Part shown: positions 10,412-19,857 of the stretch, piece by piece
How the letters are laid out: each line of letters opens with the position of its first letter
How positions within the stretch are numbered: position 1 is the stretch's first letter
From: Eubacteriales bacterium
GTDB lineage: Bacteria; Bacillota; Clostridia; Christensenellales; CAG-138
DNA: 64,000 nucleotides
Direction: 5' to 3'
NCBI GenBank assembly: GCA_028694155.1
Contig: JAQUTY010000001.1
Span: 124,001 to 188,000 of the forward strand
Notes under the pieces: generated by a model
What the model was told of the DNA's origin: nothing
The model's database searches: none
What the model saw: the letters and a program-made list of their open reading frames with translations, nothing else
Program-made: the position numbers and the translations under genes

Positions 10412-10786
10412 TTATACGAATATCAAATTCTTATTCACAATCTCCATAGCGGCGTTACGGATATTGTTCATCATGCCAACCCACGCCATTTGGTCAGTCG
10501 CTTTTAGTTGCTCGGTAACGCCTTGCTTATCTGCCATTTGTTTTACCAGCTGAGAAAACATTTCTTCCGCTTGTTGATCTATATCCGCAAGGTAGCTGTT
10601 TAACTTGCCGGAGGTGAGAAGGTTCATGTACTGTATTGGTTTATTCTGTTTCAGATAACGACGGTGGCGCTGCCCCCAAATTCCAATGGGTTTTTGCTGC
10701 TCGTCAGGTAAAGTAAAATTCGGAATAAAATAGTCACCAACTTGCCTATATGTACCGCCCATTTGCTCAAATAATGATTCTTACAT
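10412..10786 (-). pseudogene. tnpV: TnpV family transposon protein, nonsense codon 2
   Basis: The frame reads ESLFEQMGGTYRQVGDYFIP and then IGIWGQRHRRYLK, NLLTSGKLNSYLADID and MNNIRNAAMEIVNKNLI, the conserved blocks of TnpV, a small accessory protein of Tn4451-like integrative elements. The family start (M-x-x-SLFEQ) corresponds to ATG at 10784-10786, but codon 2 is TAA. Translation could only begin at the internal ATG at 10760-10762, losing the first eight positions. The function of TnpV is unknown. It follows the DUF6809 gene by 2 bp. Confidence 0.8.
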
Positions 10787-10788
10787 AG

Positions 10789-11094
10789 CTACACGACCTC
10801 CTTTAACAAATCAGCAAACGGAGCATTTGTGCTGACAAAGGTATCGTGGGTAAATGCCGCACCCAATCGAAAACCGACAATGAAGCTATCCAACGCGGTT
10901 TCACCATCTACCACACTGTAAGCATTAACAAAATCAAGAAACTTACTCTTCTGCTCGCCGTCAAGCTTATTAGTTAGATATTCCTCTGCTTCGCTTAAAA
11001 TTTTGAGTTGCTTTGATATGGCTTTATTCGCCCTTGTGCTGCGTGCTTGTGGTTCAATATTGCCAAAGTAAAACTCTTTTATAAATCCTGACAT
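10789..11094 (-). CDS. DUF6809-like small protein
   Basis: The 101-residue protein begins SGFIKEFYFGNIEPQARSTR and contains YSVVDGETALDSFIVGFRLG. This pattern matches the small DUF6809 proteins that often sit next to tnpV in mobile elements of Clostridia. There are no signal or membrane segments. A GGGGG-type ribosome site precedes the ATG. Function is unknown; the family assignment is from pattern recognition. Confidence 0.6.
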   Translation of the reverse strand: MSGFIKEFYFGNIEPQARSTRANKAISKQLKILSEAEEYLTNKLDGEQKSKFLDFVNAYSVVDGETALDSFIVGFRLGAAFTHDTFVSTNAPFADLLKEVV

Positions 11095-11176
11095 ATCTTA
11101 TATGCCCCCTTTCACTTATATTGTACTGATAAGTAAAAGGAAAGACGAATGTGCCGATTGCCTATAAACGCAAAAC

Positions 11177-11208
11177 CCCCGATTACCGTATTTTTACGGT
11201 AATCGGGG
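11177..11208. terminator. Hairpin between the TnpV remnant and ppdK
   Basis: CCCCGATTACCGT and ACGGTAATCGGGG form a perfect 13-bp stem with a 6-nt loop. Reading leftward it is followed by GTTTTG, a weak U tract, so it could terminate ppdK, whose stop lies 129 bp upstream. The rest of 11095-11336 shows no gene. Confidence 0.65.
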
Positions 11209-11336
11209 ATTCGTTTAGATAAACAAGTTTACTTTGATATCCTTCCATGCAAGCACTCTTTTTTGTGTTGAGAATGAATACAGATAATTCTGCGCATCCT
11301 CAAGCGTTAAAGTGAAGCTTGCGAAGTGTTGATATC

Positions 11337-13967
11337 TTACTTCCTGCCATCCTTGATTGCTGCCTGTGCTGCCGCAAGGCGGGCGATGGGTACACGGTAG
11401 GGTGAGCAGGAGACGTAGTTCAGACCAATCTTGTGGCAGAACTCTACGCTTGACGGATCGCCGCCATGCTCGCCGCAGATGCCCAGCTTGATGTTCGGGC
11501 GGACGGATTTACCCAAGTCCGCAGCCATCTTCATCAGCTTGCCAACGCCAATCTGGTCTACTCTTGCGAACGGATCGGACTCGTAGATCTTCTTCTTGTA
11601 GTAATCGTCCAAGAACTTGCCTGCATCATCACGGCTGAAGCCGAATGTCATCTGGGTAAGGTCGTTGGTTCCAAAGGAGAAGAACTGTGCCTGCTCGGCA
11701 ATAGCATCGGCAGTCAGTGCTGCACGCGGAATTTCAATCATGGTTCCCACCATGTATTCGATGTTCACGTTGCGCTCCGCCATGACTTCCTTTGCCGTCC
11801 TGTCAACTATCTCCTTGACGTATGCCAGCTCCTTGACCTCGCCAACAAGAGGAATCATGATTTCGGGCAGAATGTCCAGTCCCAGTTCTTCACGAGTCTC
11901 GATAGCTGCCTCGATAACGGCACGGGTCTGCATCTCTGCTATCTCAGGATAGGTGACGGCAAGACGGCAGCCACGATGACCGAGCATCGGGTTAAATTCA
12001 TGCAGGGACTCAACGGTGTTCTTGAGCTTGTCATAGGTCAAGCCCATTTCCTTTGCAAGAGCCTCAATATCCTTGTCCGCTGTGGGCAGGAACTCATGCA
12101 GCGGCGGATCCAAGAAGCGAATGGTAACAGGACGTCCTGCCATCTCCTTGTAGATGCCCTTGAAATCCTTGCGCTGAATGGGCAGCAGCTTTGCAAGTGC
12201 CTTTCTGCGTGCTTCCTCGTTATCGGAAACAATCATCTCACGCATCGCTGCAATACGATCCTCTTCAAAGAACATATGCTCGGTTCTGCAAAGACCGATG
12301 CCCTCTGCGCCAAACTTGACTGCAACTGCTGCATCGTGCGGATTGTCGGCATTGGTGCGAACCTTGAGGGTTCGAATTGAGTCTGCCCAGCCCATCAGTC
12401 TGCCAAAGTAGCCGCTGATGGAAGCATCGACGGTCGCTACGGCTTCGCCGTAAATGTTGCCTGTGGAACCGTCCAGCGAAATCCAATCACCCTCCTTGTA
12501 GGTCTTGCCATCTAGGGTGAAGCACTTGTTCGCCTCGTCCATCTTTATGTCGCCACAGCCTGATACACAGCAGGTACCCATGCCACGAGCGACTACCGCT
12601 GCGTGAGAGGTCATTCCGCCACGAACCGTAAGGATGCCCTGCGCATGGTGCATGCCCTCGATATCCTCAGGGCTTGTCTCCAATCTGACAAGGACGACCT
12701 TTTCGCCCCTCTGCGCCCACTCGGTCGCAGTTTCGGCGGTAAATACTATCTTGCCGCAAGCAGCACCCGGAGATGCGGGCAATGCTCGTCCAATCACCTT
12801 GGCATTCTTCAATGCGGCGGCGTCAAACTGCGGATGCAAAAGAGCGTCGAGCTGCTTTGGATCCACCATCAGAACGGCGTCTTCTTCGGAAATCATTCCC
12901 TCGTCAACCAAATCGCAGGCGATACGCAACGCTGCGGCTGCAGTACGCTTGCCGTTACGGGTCTGGAGCATGAACAGCTTCTTGTCCTCAATGGTGAACT
13001 CCATGTCCTGCATGTCACGGTAGTGATCCTCCAGCTTGTCGCAAATGTCAACAAACTGCTGATATGCTTCGGGCATAACGTCCTTGAGCTGGTCTATCGT
13101 CTGCGGAGTGCGCACGCCGGCAACGACGTCCTCGCCCTGTGCGTTCATCAAAAACTCACCGAACAGCTTTTTCTCGCCGGTTGCGGGATTACGAGTGAAG
13201 GCAACGCCTGTGCCCGATGTGTCGCCGGTGTTGCCAAACACCATCATCTGTACGTTGACAGCGGTTCCCCAATCGCCGGGAATGTCGTTCATGCGGCGAT
13301 AATAGATGGCGCGGGGGTTGTTCCAGCTGCGGAACACCGCCTTGATTGCGCCCATGAGCTGCTCTTTGGGATCGGACGGGAAGTCCTGACCCAGCTTCGC
13401 CTTATATTCCGCTTTGAACTGCATGGCGAGCTTTTTGAGGTCGTCAGCATCCAGCTCGGTGTCGAGCTTGACGCCCTTTTCCGCCTTCATCTTGTCGATG
13501 AGCTCTTCAAAATACTTCTTTCCCACTTCCATAACGACATCGGAATACATCTGAATGAATCTGCGGTAGGAGTCATACGCAAAGCGGGGGTTGCCTGTTT
13601 TCTTTGCAAATGCTTCGACAACTGTGTCGTTAAGACCGAGGTTCAAAATGGTATCCATCATGCCCGGCATTGATGCTCTTGCTCCGCTGCGAACGGAAAC
13701 GAGCAGAGGATTTTGAATGTCACCGAATTTCTTGCCCGACAGCTCTTCCAGCTTCTCAAGCCCGACATAAATCTGCTCGATGATTTTGTCATTGATGGTC
13801 TCGTTGTCCTTGTAGTACTGAGTGCAGGCTTCGGTAGATACCGTAAACCCGTGCGGAACAGGCATTCCAAGTCCCGTCATCTCCGCCAAGTTTGCGCCTT
13901 TGCCGCCCAGCAGATCGCGCATCGTTGCGCTGCCTTCGCTAAATAAGTAGACATACTTCTGTGTCAA
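11337..13967 (-). CDS. ppdK: Pyruvate, phosphate dikinase
   Basis: PPDK interconverts pyruvate + ATP + Pi and PEP + AMP + PPi in the cytoplasm. The 876 residues match the family length. The N-terminal ATP-grasp domain begins near residue 20 (GGKGANLAEMTGLGMPVP). The phosphohistidine motif GGMTSHAAVVARGMGTCCVS lies near residue 452. The C-terminal PEP-binding barrel carries GLCRTEHMFF and the catalytic region CGEHGGDP. Translation probably starts at TTG 13967, because AGGAGGGA lies 8-9 nt upstream and no nearer ATG fits. A promoter is visible at 14009-14037. It stands alone, running parallel to recO. PPDK is used by anaerobes for PPi-dependent glycolysis or gluconeogenesis. Confidence 0.97.
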   Translation of the reverse strand: MTQKYVYLFSEGSATMRDLLGGKGANLAEMTGLGMPVPHGFTVSTEACTQYYKDNETINDKIIEQIYVGLEKLEELSGKKFGDIQNPLLVSVRSGARASMPGMMDTILNLGLNDTVVEAFAKKTGNPRFAYDSYRRFIQMYSDVVMEVGKKYFEELIDKMKAEKGVKLDTELDADDLKKLAMQFKAEYKAKLGQDFPSDPKEQLMGAIKAVFRSWNNPRAIYYRRMNDIPGDWGTAVNVQMMVFGNTGDTSGTGVAFTRNPATGEKKLFGEFLMNAQGEDVVAGVRTPQTIDQLKDVMPEAYQQFVDICDKLEDHYRDMQDMEFTIEDKKLFMLQTRNGKRTAAAALRIACDLVDEGMISEEDAVLMVDPKQLDALLHPQFDAAALKNAKVIGRALPASPGAACGKIVFTAETATEWAQRGEKVVLVRLETSPEDIEGMHHAQGILTVRGGMTSHAAVVARGMGTCCVSGCGDIKMDEANKCFTLDGKTYKEGDWISLDGSTGNIYGEAVATVDASISGYFGRLMGWADSIRTLKVRTNADNPHDAAVAVKFGAEGIGLCRTEHMFFEEDRIAAMREMIVSDNEEARRKALAKLLPIQRKDFKGIYKEMAGRPVTIRFLDPPLHEFLPTADKDIEALAKEMGLTYDKLKNTVESLHEFNPMLGHRGCRLAVTYPEIAEMQTRAVIEAAIETREELGLDILPEIMIPLVGEVKELAYVKEIVDRTAKEVMAERNVNIEYMVGTMIEIPRAALTADAIAEQAQFFSFGTNDLTQMTFGFSRDDAGKFLDDYYKKKIYESDPFARVDQIGVGKLMKMAADLGKSVRPNIKLGICGEHGGDPSSVEFCHKIGLNYVSCSPYRVPIARLAAAQAAIKDGRK

Positions 13968-14008
13968 AGTGTAATCCCTCCTGATGATTGTTCATAAAAT
14001 AACATCTA

Positions 14009-14037
14009 ATTATATCAGTAGCATTTGCAAATTACAA
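14009..14037 (-). promoter_or_regulatory. ppdK promoter
   Basis: On the minus strand TTGTAA (14032-14037) and TATAAT (14009-14014) are separated by 17 bp. TGA immediately before TATAAT makes an extended -10. The TTG start of ppdK lies about 40 bp downstream. Confidence 0.75.
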
Positions 14038-14100
14038 GATATTTTGCTTAAAAATGTGGTCTTTGTATGAACAAAAGTTCATTTCTCCATGTTTTTTGAA

Positions 14101-14841
14101 TCAATTCTGTTTTAGGCAGCTTGTCGCCCTGTTTCCTTCGCCCAAGACCTGATCGCTGTAACGAACCAATACGTTCAAAAGTTCCTTTCGCAATTCGGGC
14201 TTGAGTACCACCGAGGGCATCTCAACGTCCAGCAGCAGAAGCATTCTTCGCATCGCCTCTAATGCCAGCTTTGAAATGTGCGGTTCGCCCTGACAGCATG
14301 CAAGGCAGATTGCTCCGCCTCGCATTGCAGAAAAGAAAATCTGCCTATCCCCCCTAAGATCGCGCGAGCAATTAGCACAGCTTGTGATGGTGGGGCAATA
14401 GCCGATAAGGTTGAAATATCTGACTAAAAAACATATCGCAAGGTCTATTGGGTCGCTCGTGCCGTAAGACAAGAACGACAGCGTGTGATAGAGCAAGGAA
14501 AAAAGCTCCTCGTTTGGCTGTTCGGGCTGAACAACATCATGGCAGAGCTGCGTTGCCATGCCTGCTATTGAAAACCTGTCAAAGTCCTCCCTCAGCGGAA
14601 AAAAGCTCTCTTTGAGTTCGAATTGATTGACGGTGTATTTATTCTTATAGTAGAAAAGCTCGAACTCTCCATAGGTGAACGGTTGGGCGCAGTTAAGCAG
14701 AGGCGCAGTAGGCTTGCGGCAGTTGCGTGCCTTGACGTCCACCCTTCCCTGCTCAAAGGTGAACAGCGACAGTATCCTGTCGTTGTCCCGATAATCTGTG
14801 TAATTTGTCACTATGCCGTTTAGGCAGAGCGTTGATGACAT
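14101..14841 (-). CDS. recO: DNA repair protein RecO
   Basis: RecO loads RecA at gapped DNA and anneals SSB-coated strands. The 246-residue protein has the N-terminal OB fold (NGIVTNYTDYRDNDRILSLF) and the C-terminal helical part with a zinc-binding cluster CANC ... CLACC near residues 156-185. Length is normal. Its ATG is 3 bp after the yqzL stop and in the same frame. It is the last gene of the era-yqzL-recO run. Confidence 0.92.
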   Translation of the reverse strand: MSSTLCLNGIVTNYTDYRDNDRILSLFTFEQGRVDVKARNCRKPTAPLLNCAQPFTYGEFELFYYKNKYTVNQFELKESFFPLREDFDRFSIAGMATQLCHDVVQPEQPNEELFSLLYHTLSFLSYGTSDPIDLAICFLVRYFNLIGYCPTITSCANCSRDLRGDRQIFFSAMRGGAICLACCQGEPHISKLALEAMRRMLLLLDVEMPSVVLKPELRKELLNVLVRYSDQVLGEGNRATSCLKQN

Positions 14842-14844
14842 TGC

Positions 14845-14946
14845 CTACTCTTTCTGCTGCTCGTCTTTAAGGCTGCAATACTGCAGATATGCTGCAATAT
14901 GCCCAGTCTGTTCAAACTTCTTCCATGCTTCCTTTTTATCAGGCAC
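14845..14946 (-). CDS. yqzL: YqzL-like small protein
   Basis: A 33-residue frame starts at GTG 14946 and stops at TAG 14845-14847. A strong AAGGAGGTG lies 6-7 nt upstream. The product MPDKKEAWKKFEQTGHIAAY (then LQYCSLKDEQQKE) matches the W-x-x-F-x-x-TG-x-I-x-x-YL-x-Y pattern of YqzL, which sits between era and recO in many Firmicutes. Function is unknown. Position, ribosome site and pattern agree. Confidence 0.8.
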   Translation of the reverse strand: MPDKKEAWKKFEQTGHIAAYLQYCSLKDEQQKE

Positions 14947-14984
14947 GTCAGTCACCTCCTTACAGATAACAGTGTGCCCCATTT

Positions 14985-15878
14985 TTAATTCCTTAAATCG
15001 TATCCAAGCTCGTTGAGCATGGATTGTTTGTTGCGCCAGTCCTCCTTGACCTTAACCCATAGCTGTAAATTGACACGAACGCCCAAAAGCCATTCGATGT
15101 CCTTTCTGGACTCCATGCCGATGCGCTTTAGCATACTTCCGCCCCTGCCGATGATGATTGCCTTATGGCTGTCTCGCTCGCAGTACATCGTAGCGTAAAC
15201 GTCCATCAAACCGCCGCCTTCACGCATTTCCATCTTGTCGATTCCAACCCCCACGCCATGTGGAATTTCCTCGCTCAAAAGCTGGAGCGCCTTCTCCCTT
15301 ATCATCTCGCTGCAAATGACACGTTCGGGCTGGTCGGTGACCATATCGGGAGGAAAATACTGCGGCCCCTCGACCAGAAAATCGGCAAGTCGCTTTTCGA
15401 GCTTATCTACTCCCTCGCCCGTCTTTGCAGAGATTTCCATTATCTCAAACCCTTCGCCAATGGCAAAACGTGCTTGCTCAAGCTGTGCCATGGTCGCTTT
15501 GTCCGCCTTGTTTATCGCCACTATGACAGGGCTCTTGCACTGTCTGAGCCTGTCCAGTATCTTCTCGTCACGTTCTTTGACGCCCAGCAGCGGATCAATC
15601 AGCAGTACTACCGCCTCAATGTCGTTGAACGCATCAAGTGCGACCTTTTGCATATACTCGCCCAGCTTATTGCGTGGCATGGTCAACCCCGGAGTATCCA
15701 AAAATATCATCTGATAATCAGCTCGTGTTACCACGCCCGTTATCTTGTTGCGTGTAGTCTGCGCTCTATCGGTGACAATGGCAATCTTCTGCCCCACAAG
15801 AGTGTTGAGCAACGTGGATTTGCCCACGTTTGGGCAACCCACTATTGAGAAAAATCCGCTTTTATAGTTTTGCGTCAT
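14985..15878 (-). CDS. era: GTPase Era
   Basis: Era binds the 3' end of 16S rRNA and is required for 30S maturation. The 297-residue protein has G1 GCPNVGKST (near residue 14), G3 DTPG, G4 NKAD and G5 SAK. The C-terminal KH domain contains IIIGRGGSMLKRIGMESRK. It overlaps cdd by the ATGA arrangement at 15875-15878 and is followed by yqzL. Length is as expected. Confidence 0.97.
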   Translation of the reverse strand: MTQNYKSGFFSIVGCPNVGKSTLLNTLVGQKIAIVTDRAQTTRNKITGVVTRADYQMIFLDTPGLTMPRNKLGEYMQKVALDAFNDIEAVVLLIDPLLGVKERDEKILDRLRQCKSPVIVAINKADKATMAQLEQARFAIGEGFEIMEISAKTGEGVDKLEKRLADFLVEGPQYFPPDMVTDQPERVICSEMIREKALQLLSEEIPHGVGVGIDKMEMREGGGLMDVYATMYCERDSHKAIIIGRGGSMLKRIGMESRKDIEWLLGVRVNLQLWVKVKEDWRNKQSMLNELGYDLRN

Positions 15879-16282
15879 AACAGATCCTTTGGTCCAAACG
15901 AGTAGGGAAGCATCTCGGCTAAATTGCTGTCCACAACTATGCTTCTATCATTGTTGCCGGTAATAATGACAAAATCTTTGTCGCAAAACTCTGCCATGAC
16001 CTGACGGCACACCCCGCAAGGATAGCTCGGACTTGCGCCCGTTGCGCAAACTGCGATTGCTTCAAACTCACGCTCTCCATCATAGACCGCCTTGAAAAAT
16101 GCCGTGCGCTCAGCACAATTTGTGGGCGTGTAGCCTGCATTCTCAATGTTGCAGCCCTGATAAATCTTGCCCGACTTAGTTAAAAGCGCAGCCCCGACCT
16201 TGTAGTGCGAATAAGGAGTGTAGGCGTGTTCTCTTGCCTCATACGCCAAGTCCAACAGCTTCTCATGATCGAAATTTTTCAT
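15875..16282 (-). CDS. cdd: Cytidine deaminase
   Basis: The enzyme deaminates cytidine and deoxycytidine for pyrimidine salvage. The 135-residue protein carries the catalytic NCAERTAFF (zinc His replaced by Cys, as in tetrameric Cdd) and PCGVCRQVMAEF. It overlaps ybeY upstream and era downstream by 4 bp each. This ybeY-cdd-era order is widespread in Firmicutes. Confidence 0.96.
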   Translation of the reverse strand: MKNFDHEKLLDLAYEAREHAYTPYSHYKVGAALLTKSGKIYQGCNIENAGYTPTNCAERTAFFKAVYDGEREFEAIAVCATGASPSYPCGVCRQVMAEFCDKDFVIITGNNDRSIVVDSNLAEMLPYSFGPKDLL

Positions 16283-16707
16283 CTTGATTGTCCCAATCCT
16301 TCCAATAGTTTTCTTTGTTTATCCAGCATGACGCCCTCGTCCGATGGAGTCATGTGGTCGTAGCCCAACAGATGCAGCACGCCGTGCAATGTCAAAAAAG
16401 TAAGCTCTCGGTCAAAGGAATGACCGTATTGCTCCGCCTGCTCCTGTGCTCGTTTCTTGCATATCATAATATCTCCCAGATACCCGTCCATCGGTTTCCC
16501 GTCCCATGCAGGGAAGGTAAGCACATCCGTTACCCTGTCAATGCTGCGAAATTCCAAATTGAGCTGATGTATTCTTTGCTCCGATGCAACGACCACGGTT
16601 AAATCGCCCTTTGCGTTTTCGCTTTTTAACGCTGCCGTTGCCGCCTGCACAATAAGTGCCTGCTCGTCTGCATTTATCTCTGCCCCGTCCTCATATACCT
16701 CAATCAT
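16279..16707 (-). CDS. ybeY: Endoribonuclease YbeY
   Basis: YbeY is a zinc endoribonuclease acting in 16S rRNA 3' maturation and ribosome quality control. The 142-residue protein has the three-histidine motif HGVLHLLGYDH near residue 110. It overlaps pgpH and cdd by 4 bp each. Confidence 0.96.
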   Translation of the reverse strand: MIEVYEDGAEINADEQALIVQAATAALKSENAKGDLTVVVASEQRIHQLNLEFRSIDRVTDVLTFPAWDGKPMDGYLGDIMICKKRAQEQAEQYGHSFDRELTFLTLHGVLHLLGYDHMTPSDEGVMLDKQRKLLEGLGQSR

Positions 16708-18872
16708 TTTTTGTCCTCCGTTGAATAAGATATTCTGTCGTGCAGTATTCCCGAAAAGGTGTTAATAAACGAACTCTCGACGGCGGCTATCTGTTGCAGG
16801 GTAATGCCGCATTGGTCAAACTGCCCATCATCCATCTTTCCACGGATAACTCTATGCGTCATCTCCTTGACCTGATCAATAGACGGCGAGCCTAGCGAAC
16901 GCACAGCCGCCTCACAACTGTCTGCCATCATGATTATCGCACTTTCTATGCTCGAAGGCTTAGGTGCGTCATAGCGGAACATCTCCTCTGACAGCTTTCT
17001 GTTGGGCATACCCTTTTGCGCCTTGTTATAGAAATACGCCACCAATGTGTTTCCATGATGCTCCTTTGCCAGTTGGATAACCACCGCAGGCATATGAAAC
17101 TTCTGAAGCACTCCCTCGGCGTCCTGCTGATGTGCAATAATGATTTTGGCACTCTCGATTGGCGGCAGCGCATCATGCGGATTTGAGGCATTGCCTTGAT
17201 TTTCGGAAAACATATGTGGGCGTCTGAGCTTGCCCACATCGTGATAGGTCGCTCCGACCTTGGCAAGAAGTGCATTTGCATGTATGCTCTCGGCTGCATT
17301 CTCGGCAAGCTCCGCCACCATCATGCAATGATGGTATGTGCCGGGTGCGGCAGTCATAAGCTTTTTGAGCAGCGGCTGATTTGTGTTTAGCAGCTCATTG
17401 AGCCTTGCATCGGTTGGAATATCGAAAATCAGCTCGAACAGCACCGTAAGACCCAGCGCAACTATTGTGGCGATGAGTCCGCCTGCAAATACCAAACCGA
17501 ACGAGGTGAACGCCTGCAAAAACGTATCGCCATTGATTAGGCTCATCGAGACGGTCATTAAACCGCCCACAGCTCCCGAAATAAGCCCCGAAAGCAGCAC
17601 GCCGCTTCTTCTTTTGTCATGCTCCCTTAGCGTGATTGCAAACTGTCCCATCACGATGGATACCGCCACCCACACGAGTGCCTGCTCGTTAAATAGCGTT
17701 CCCATGTTGGCTCCCATCAGAGCCCCTATTCCCAAGCCCGACAGAACATTAACCGCCATTGCGGTTCGCTTGTCGTGCAATGCCGCCATCAGCAGCGGTG
17801 CAAGCAGCACGGGTGCTATCCTATTTTGCCACTGAACCAGCGCACAGCACAGCCCCAAAGTTACAACCATCACCAGTGAGAAGCTCAGCATGGTTCTCCA
17901 CGAGCTTAGCGTCCTACGATCGAAGAAAGCAAGATACATCCACATTGCTGCATAGATACACAATGTATAGATTATCATGCCCAGATATGAAGCGGTATTG
18001 CTCCTGTTTTGGGCAATCATTCCCAGTGAAGTCATCGTTGCAATCTGGCTGTCGCTTATCTCACTTTGGGCATACACGATAATATCGCCCTTTGATATTG
18101 TCACGTTCTCAACTTCGTTTGCAGCGGCCACACGAGCCTGCTCGGTTGCCTCTATGTCAATTATCAACGTGGGCGTCAAAAAAGCAGCACAAAGATTTGG
18201 CACAAAACTATTTTTAAGTTCGGTAGGAATTGAAAGTGGCAGTCCGTTTCGAATATCTGTTGCGGCTGCTTCGAGCTGGTCGCTTTGCAATCCACCTGAC
18301 AGCTTCTCTTGCACAGCATCTGTGAGGCTCTTTTTGAATATGGTTATATCGGGATTGACATTGGGTTTTCGCTCACCCATTGGCAGGTGCAAGCCTAAAA
18401 GCGTATAGGCGGTGCTTGTATCCAAATATTCTGTCAAGGAATACTGTTCGAGCTTTGCCAACAAGTCTGCAACCGACAGAAGTGTTCTCCAGTCGGAGTT
18501 GTTGCGGTATTGCGTTTCGCTCACGGCTATGGCGTTGTCGTCCCAGACTGTTCTGCAATCCACCAAAAACGCTTCATAGCTGTCCAATGCTTCTATCAGT
18601 GCGGCAACCTGCCTGTCAACAAGTTCATCATTGACACGCATTTGATTTTCAACGGCATCTCTTGCCGCCTGCTTTTGCGCATCAGAAGTTGCATAGTCCA
18701 CGCCGTCCTTGGTCGCCCTTATATTCTCCGAGGCTATGTCGCCTGCCGAAAAAGAAAAGTATTGGGGGCGAAACGTTATCAAAAGCGCAACGGAATTGCA
18801 TACGAACACAAACGCCAAAAGCAGCGTTCCTATCAGCAGTCCTATTGAACGTTTTGGTGCTCGTCCCTTCAT
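16704..18872 (-). CDS. pgpH: Cyclic-di-AMP phosphodiesterase PgpH (7TMR-HD)
   Basis: The 722-residue membrane protein has an N-terminal transmembrane helix, a long extracellular 7TMR-HDED domain (about residues 40-290), a multi-helix membrane block (about 295-480) and a cytoplasmic HD phosphohydrolase domain with AELAENAAESIHANALLAKV, then YHDVGKL. Proteins of this build hydrolyse c-di-AMP to pApA and adjust osmolyte uptake and wall homeostasis. It lies between phoH and ybeY, the usual order. Confidence 0.93.
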   Translation of the reverse strand: MKGRAPKRSIGLLIGTLLLAFVFVCNSVALLITFRPQYFSFSAGDIASENIRATKDGVDYATSDAQKQAARDAVENQMRVNDELVDRQVAALIEALDSYEAFLVDCRTVWDDNAIAVSETQYRNNSDWRTLLSVADLLAKLEQYSLTEYLDTSTAYTLLGLHLPMGERKPNVNPDITIFKKSLTDAVQEKLSGGLQSDQLEAAATDIRNGLPLSIPTELKNSFVPNLCAAFLTPTLIIDIEATEQARVAAANEVENVTISKGDIIVYAQSEISDSQIATMTSLGMIAQNRSNTASYLGMIIYTLCIYAAMWMYLAFFDRRTLSSWRTMLSFSLVMVVTLGLCCALVQWQNRIAPVLLAPLLMAALHDKRTAMAVNVLSGLGIGALMGANMGTLFNEQALVWVAVSIVMGQFAITLREHDKRRSGVLLSGLISGAVGGLMTVSMSLINGDTFLQAFTSFGLVFAGGLIATIVALGLTVLFELIFDIPTDARLNELLNTNQPLLKKLMTAAPGTYHHCMMVAELAENAAESIHANALLAKVGATYHDVGKLRRPHMFSENQGNASNPHDALPPIESAKIIIAHQQDAEGVLQKFHMPAVVIQLAKEHHGNTLVAYFYNKAQKGMPNRKLSEEMFRYDAPKPSSIESAIIMMADSCEAAVRSLGSPSIDQVKEMTHRVIRGKMDDGQFDQCGITLQQIAAVESSFINTFSGILHDRISYSTEDKK

Positions 18873-18882
18873 GCTGTGCCTC

Positions 18883-19857
18883 CTATCCTCGTGGCTTCTC
18901 GTATCTGTCGTAGGCCTGAATTATTCTCTGCACCAGCTCATGCCTTACAACGTCCTTGTGCGTCAGACGAATGATTGAAATGCCCTTTACATCGTCAAGA
19001 ACCTTGACCGCATGGACAAGTCCACTTCTCTTTTCGGGCGGAAGGTCTATCTGCGTAACATCTCCCGTTACGACTATTCTAGACCCCTCACCAAAGCGTG
19101 TCAAAAACATCTTCATCTGCTCGACTGAGCAGTTCTGCGCCTCATCTAAAATGATGTAAGCGTTGTTCAGCGTGCGTCCACGCATATACGCAAGCGGTGC
19201 AACCTCGATGGCTCCACGTTCGGTGAGATTTTTGTATGTTTCCATACCTAAAAACTCCTGCAGCGCATCATACAGTGGGCGAAGATAAGGGTCAACCTTG
19301 CTCTGAAGATCGCCCGGCAAAAAGCCTAATTTCTCGCCGGCCTCTACGGCAGGACGAGTGAGGATAATCTTGTCCACCTCTTTATTTTTGAACGCCAGCA
19401 CCGCCATCGCCACGGCAAGATAGGTTTTCCCTGTGCCTGCAGGCCCAATGCCGAATACCAGCTCATATTCCTTGAGAGCTTGTACATAGCGTTTCTGTCC
19501 CAGCGTCTTGCACTTGACCGCCTTGCCACGGTTTGTAAGTGCCACGGTGTCGCCCATGATGCGTGAGATTAACGCTGCGTTGCCCTCCTTGGCAAGATCT
19601 ATTGCATAGTGTATTCTGCCACGGTCTATCGGCTCTCCTCGCCGCTGCATATTGAGCAGCTCGCTCAACACCTGTTTGCATTGCGTGACGTTCGCCTGCT
19701 CGCCCTCGATGATTATTCCATCAGGCTCAACGTGTATCTTTGTTGAAGTCTCCTCCATAAAAATCAGCAGATTCTCGTCCAGCACGCCGAACAAGCCTGC
19801 CGTATCCGCCATTGACTCCAATTCTATCCTCTCTGCTATTTTGTTCTCACTCATCAT
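18883..19857 (-). CDS. phoH: PhoH-like ATPase
   Basis: The 324-residue protein has a short N-terminal KH-like segment, then a RecD-like ATPase with Walker A GPAGTGKT near residue 144 and Walker B ILDEAQNC. PhoH proteins are linked to RNA metabolism together with YbeY. The stop is TAG. It overlaps the yqfD end by 11 bp; two adjacent ATG codons are possible starts. Confidence 0.93.
   Translation of the reverse strand: MMSENKIAERIELESMADTAGLFGVLDENLLIFMEETSTKIHVEPDGIIIEGEQANVTQCKQVLSELLNMQRRGEPIDRGRIHYAIDLAKEGNAALISRIMGDTVALTNRGKAVKCKTLGQKRYVQALKEYELVFGIGPAGTGKTYLAVAMAVLAFKNKEVDKIILTRPAVEAGEKLGFLPGDLQSKVDPYLRPLYDALQEFLGMETYKNLTERGAIEVAPLAYMRGRTLNNAYIILDEAQNCSVEQMKMFLTRFGEGSRIVVTGDVTQIDLPPEKRSGLVHAVKVLDDVKGISIIRLTHKDVVRHELVQRIIQAYDRYEKPRG

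Noticed and set aside
11466..13673. Long plus-strand frames opposite ppdK
   Set aside because: They are antisense shadows of a highly conserved gene, with no ribosome sites and no recognisable domains.
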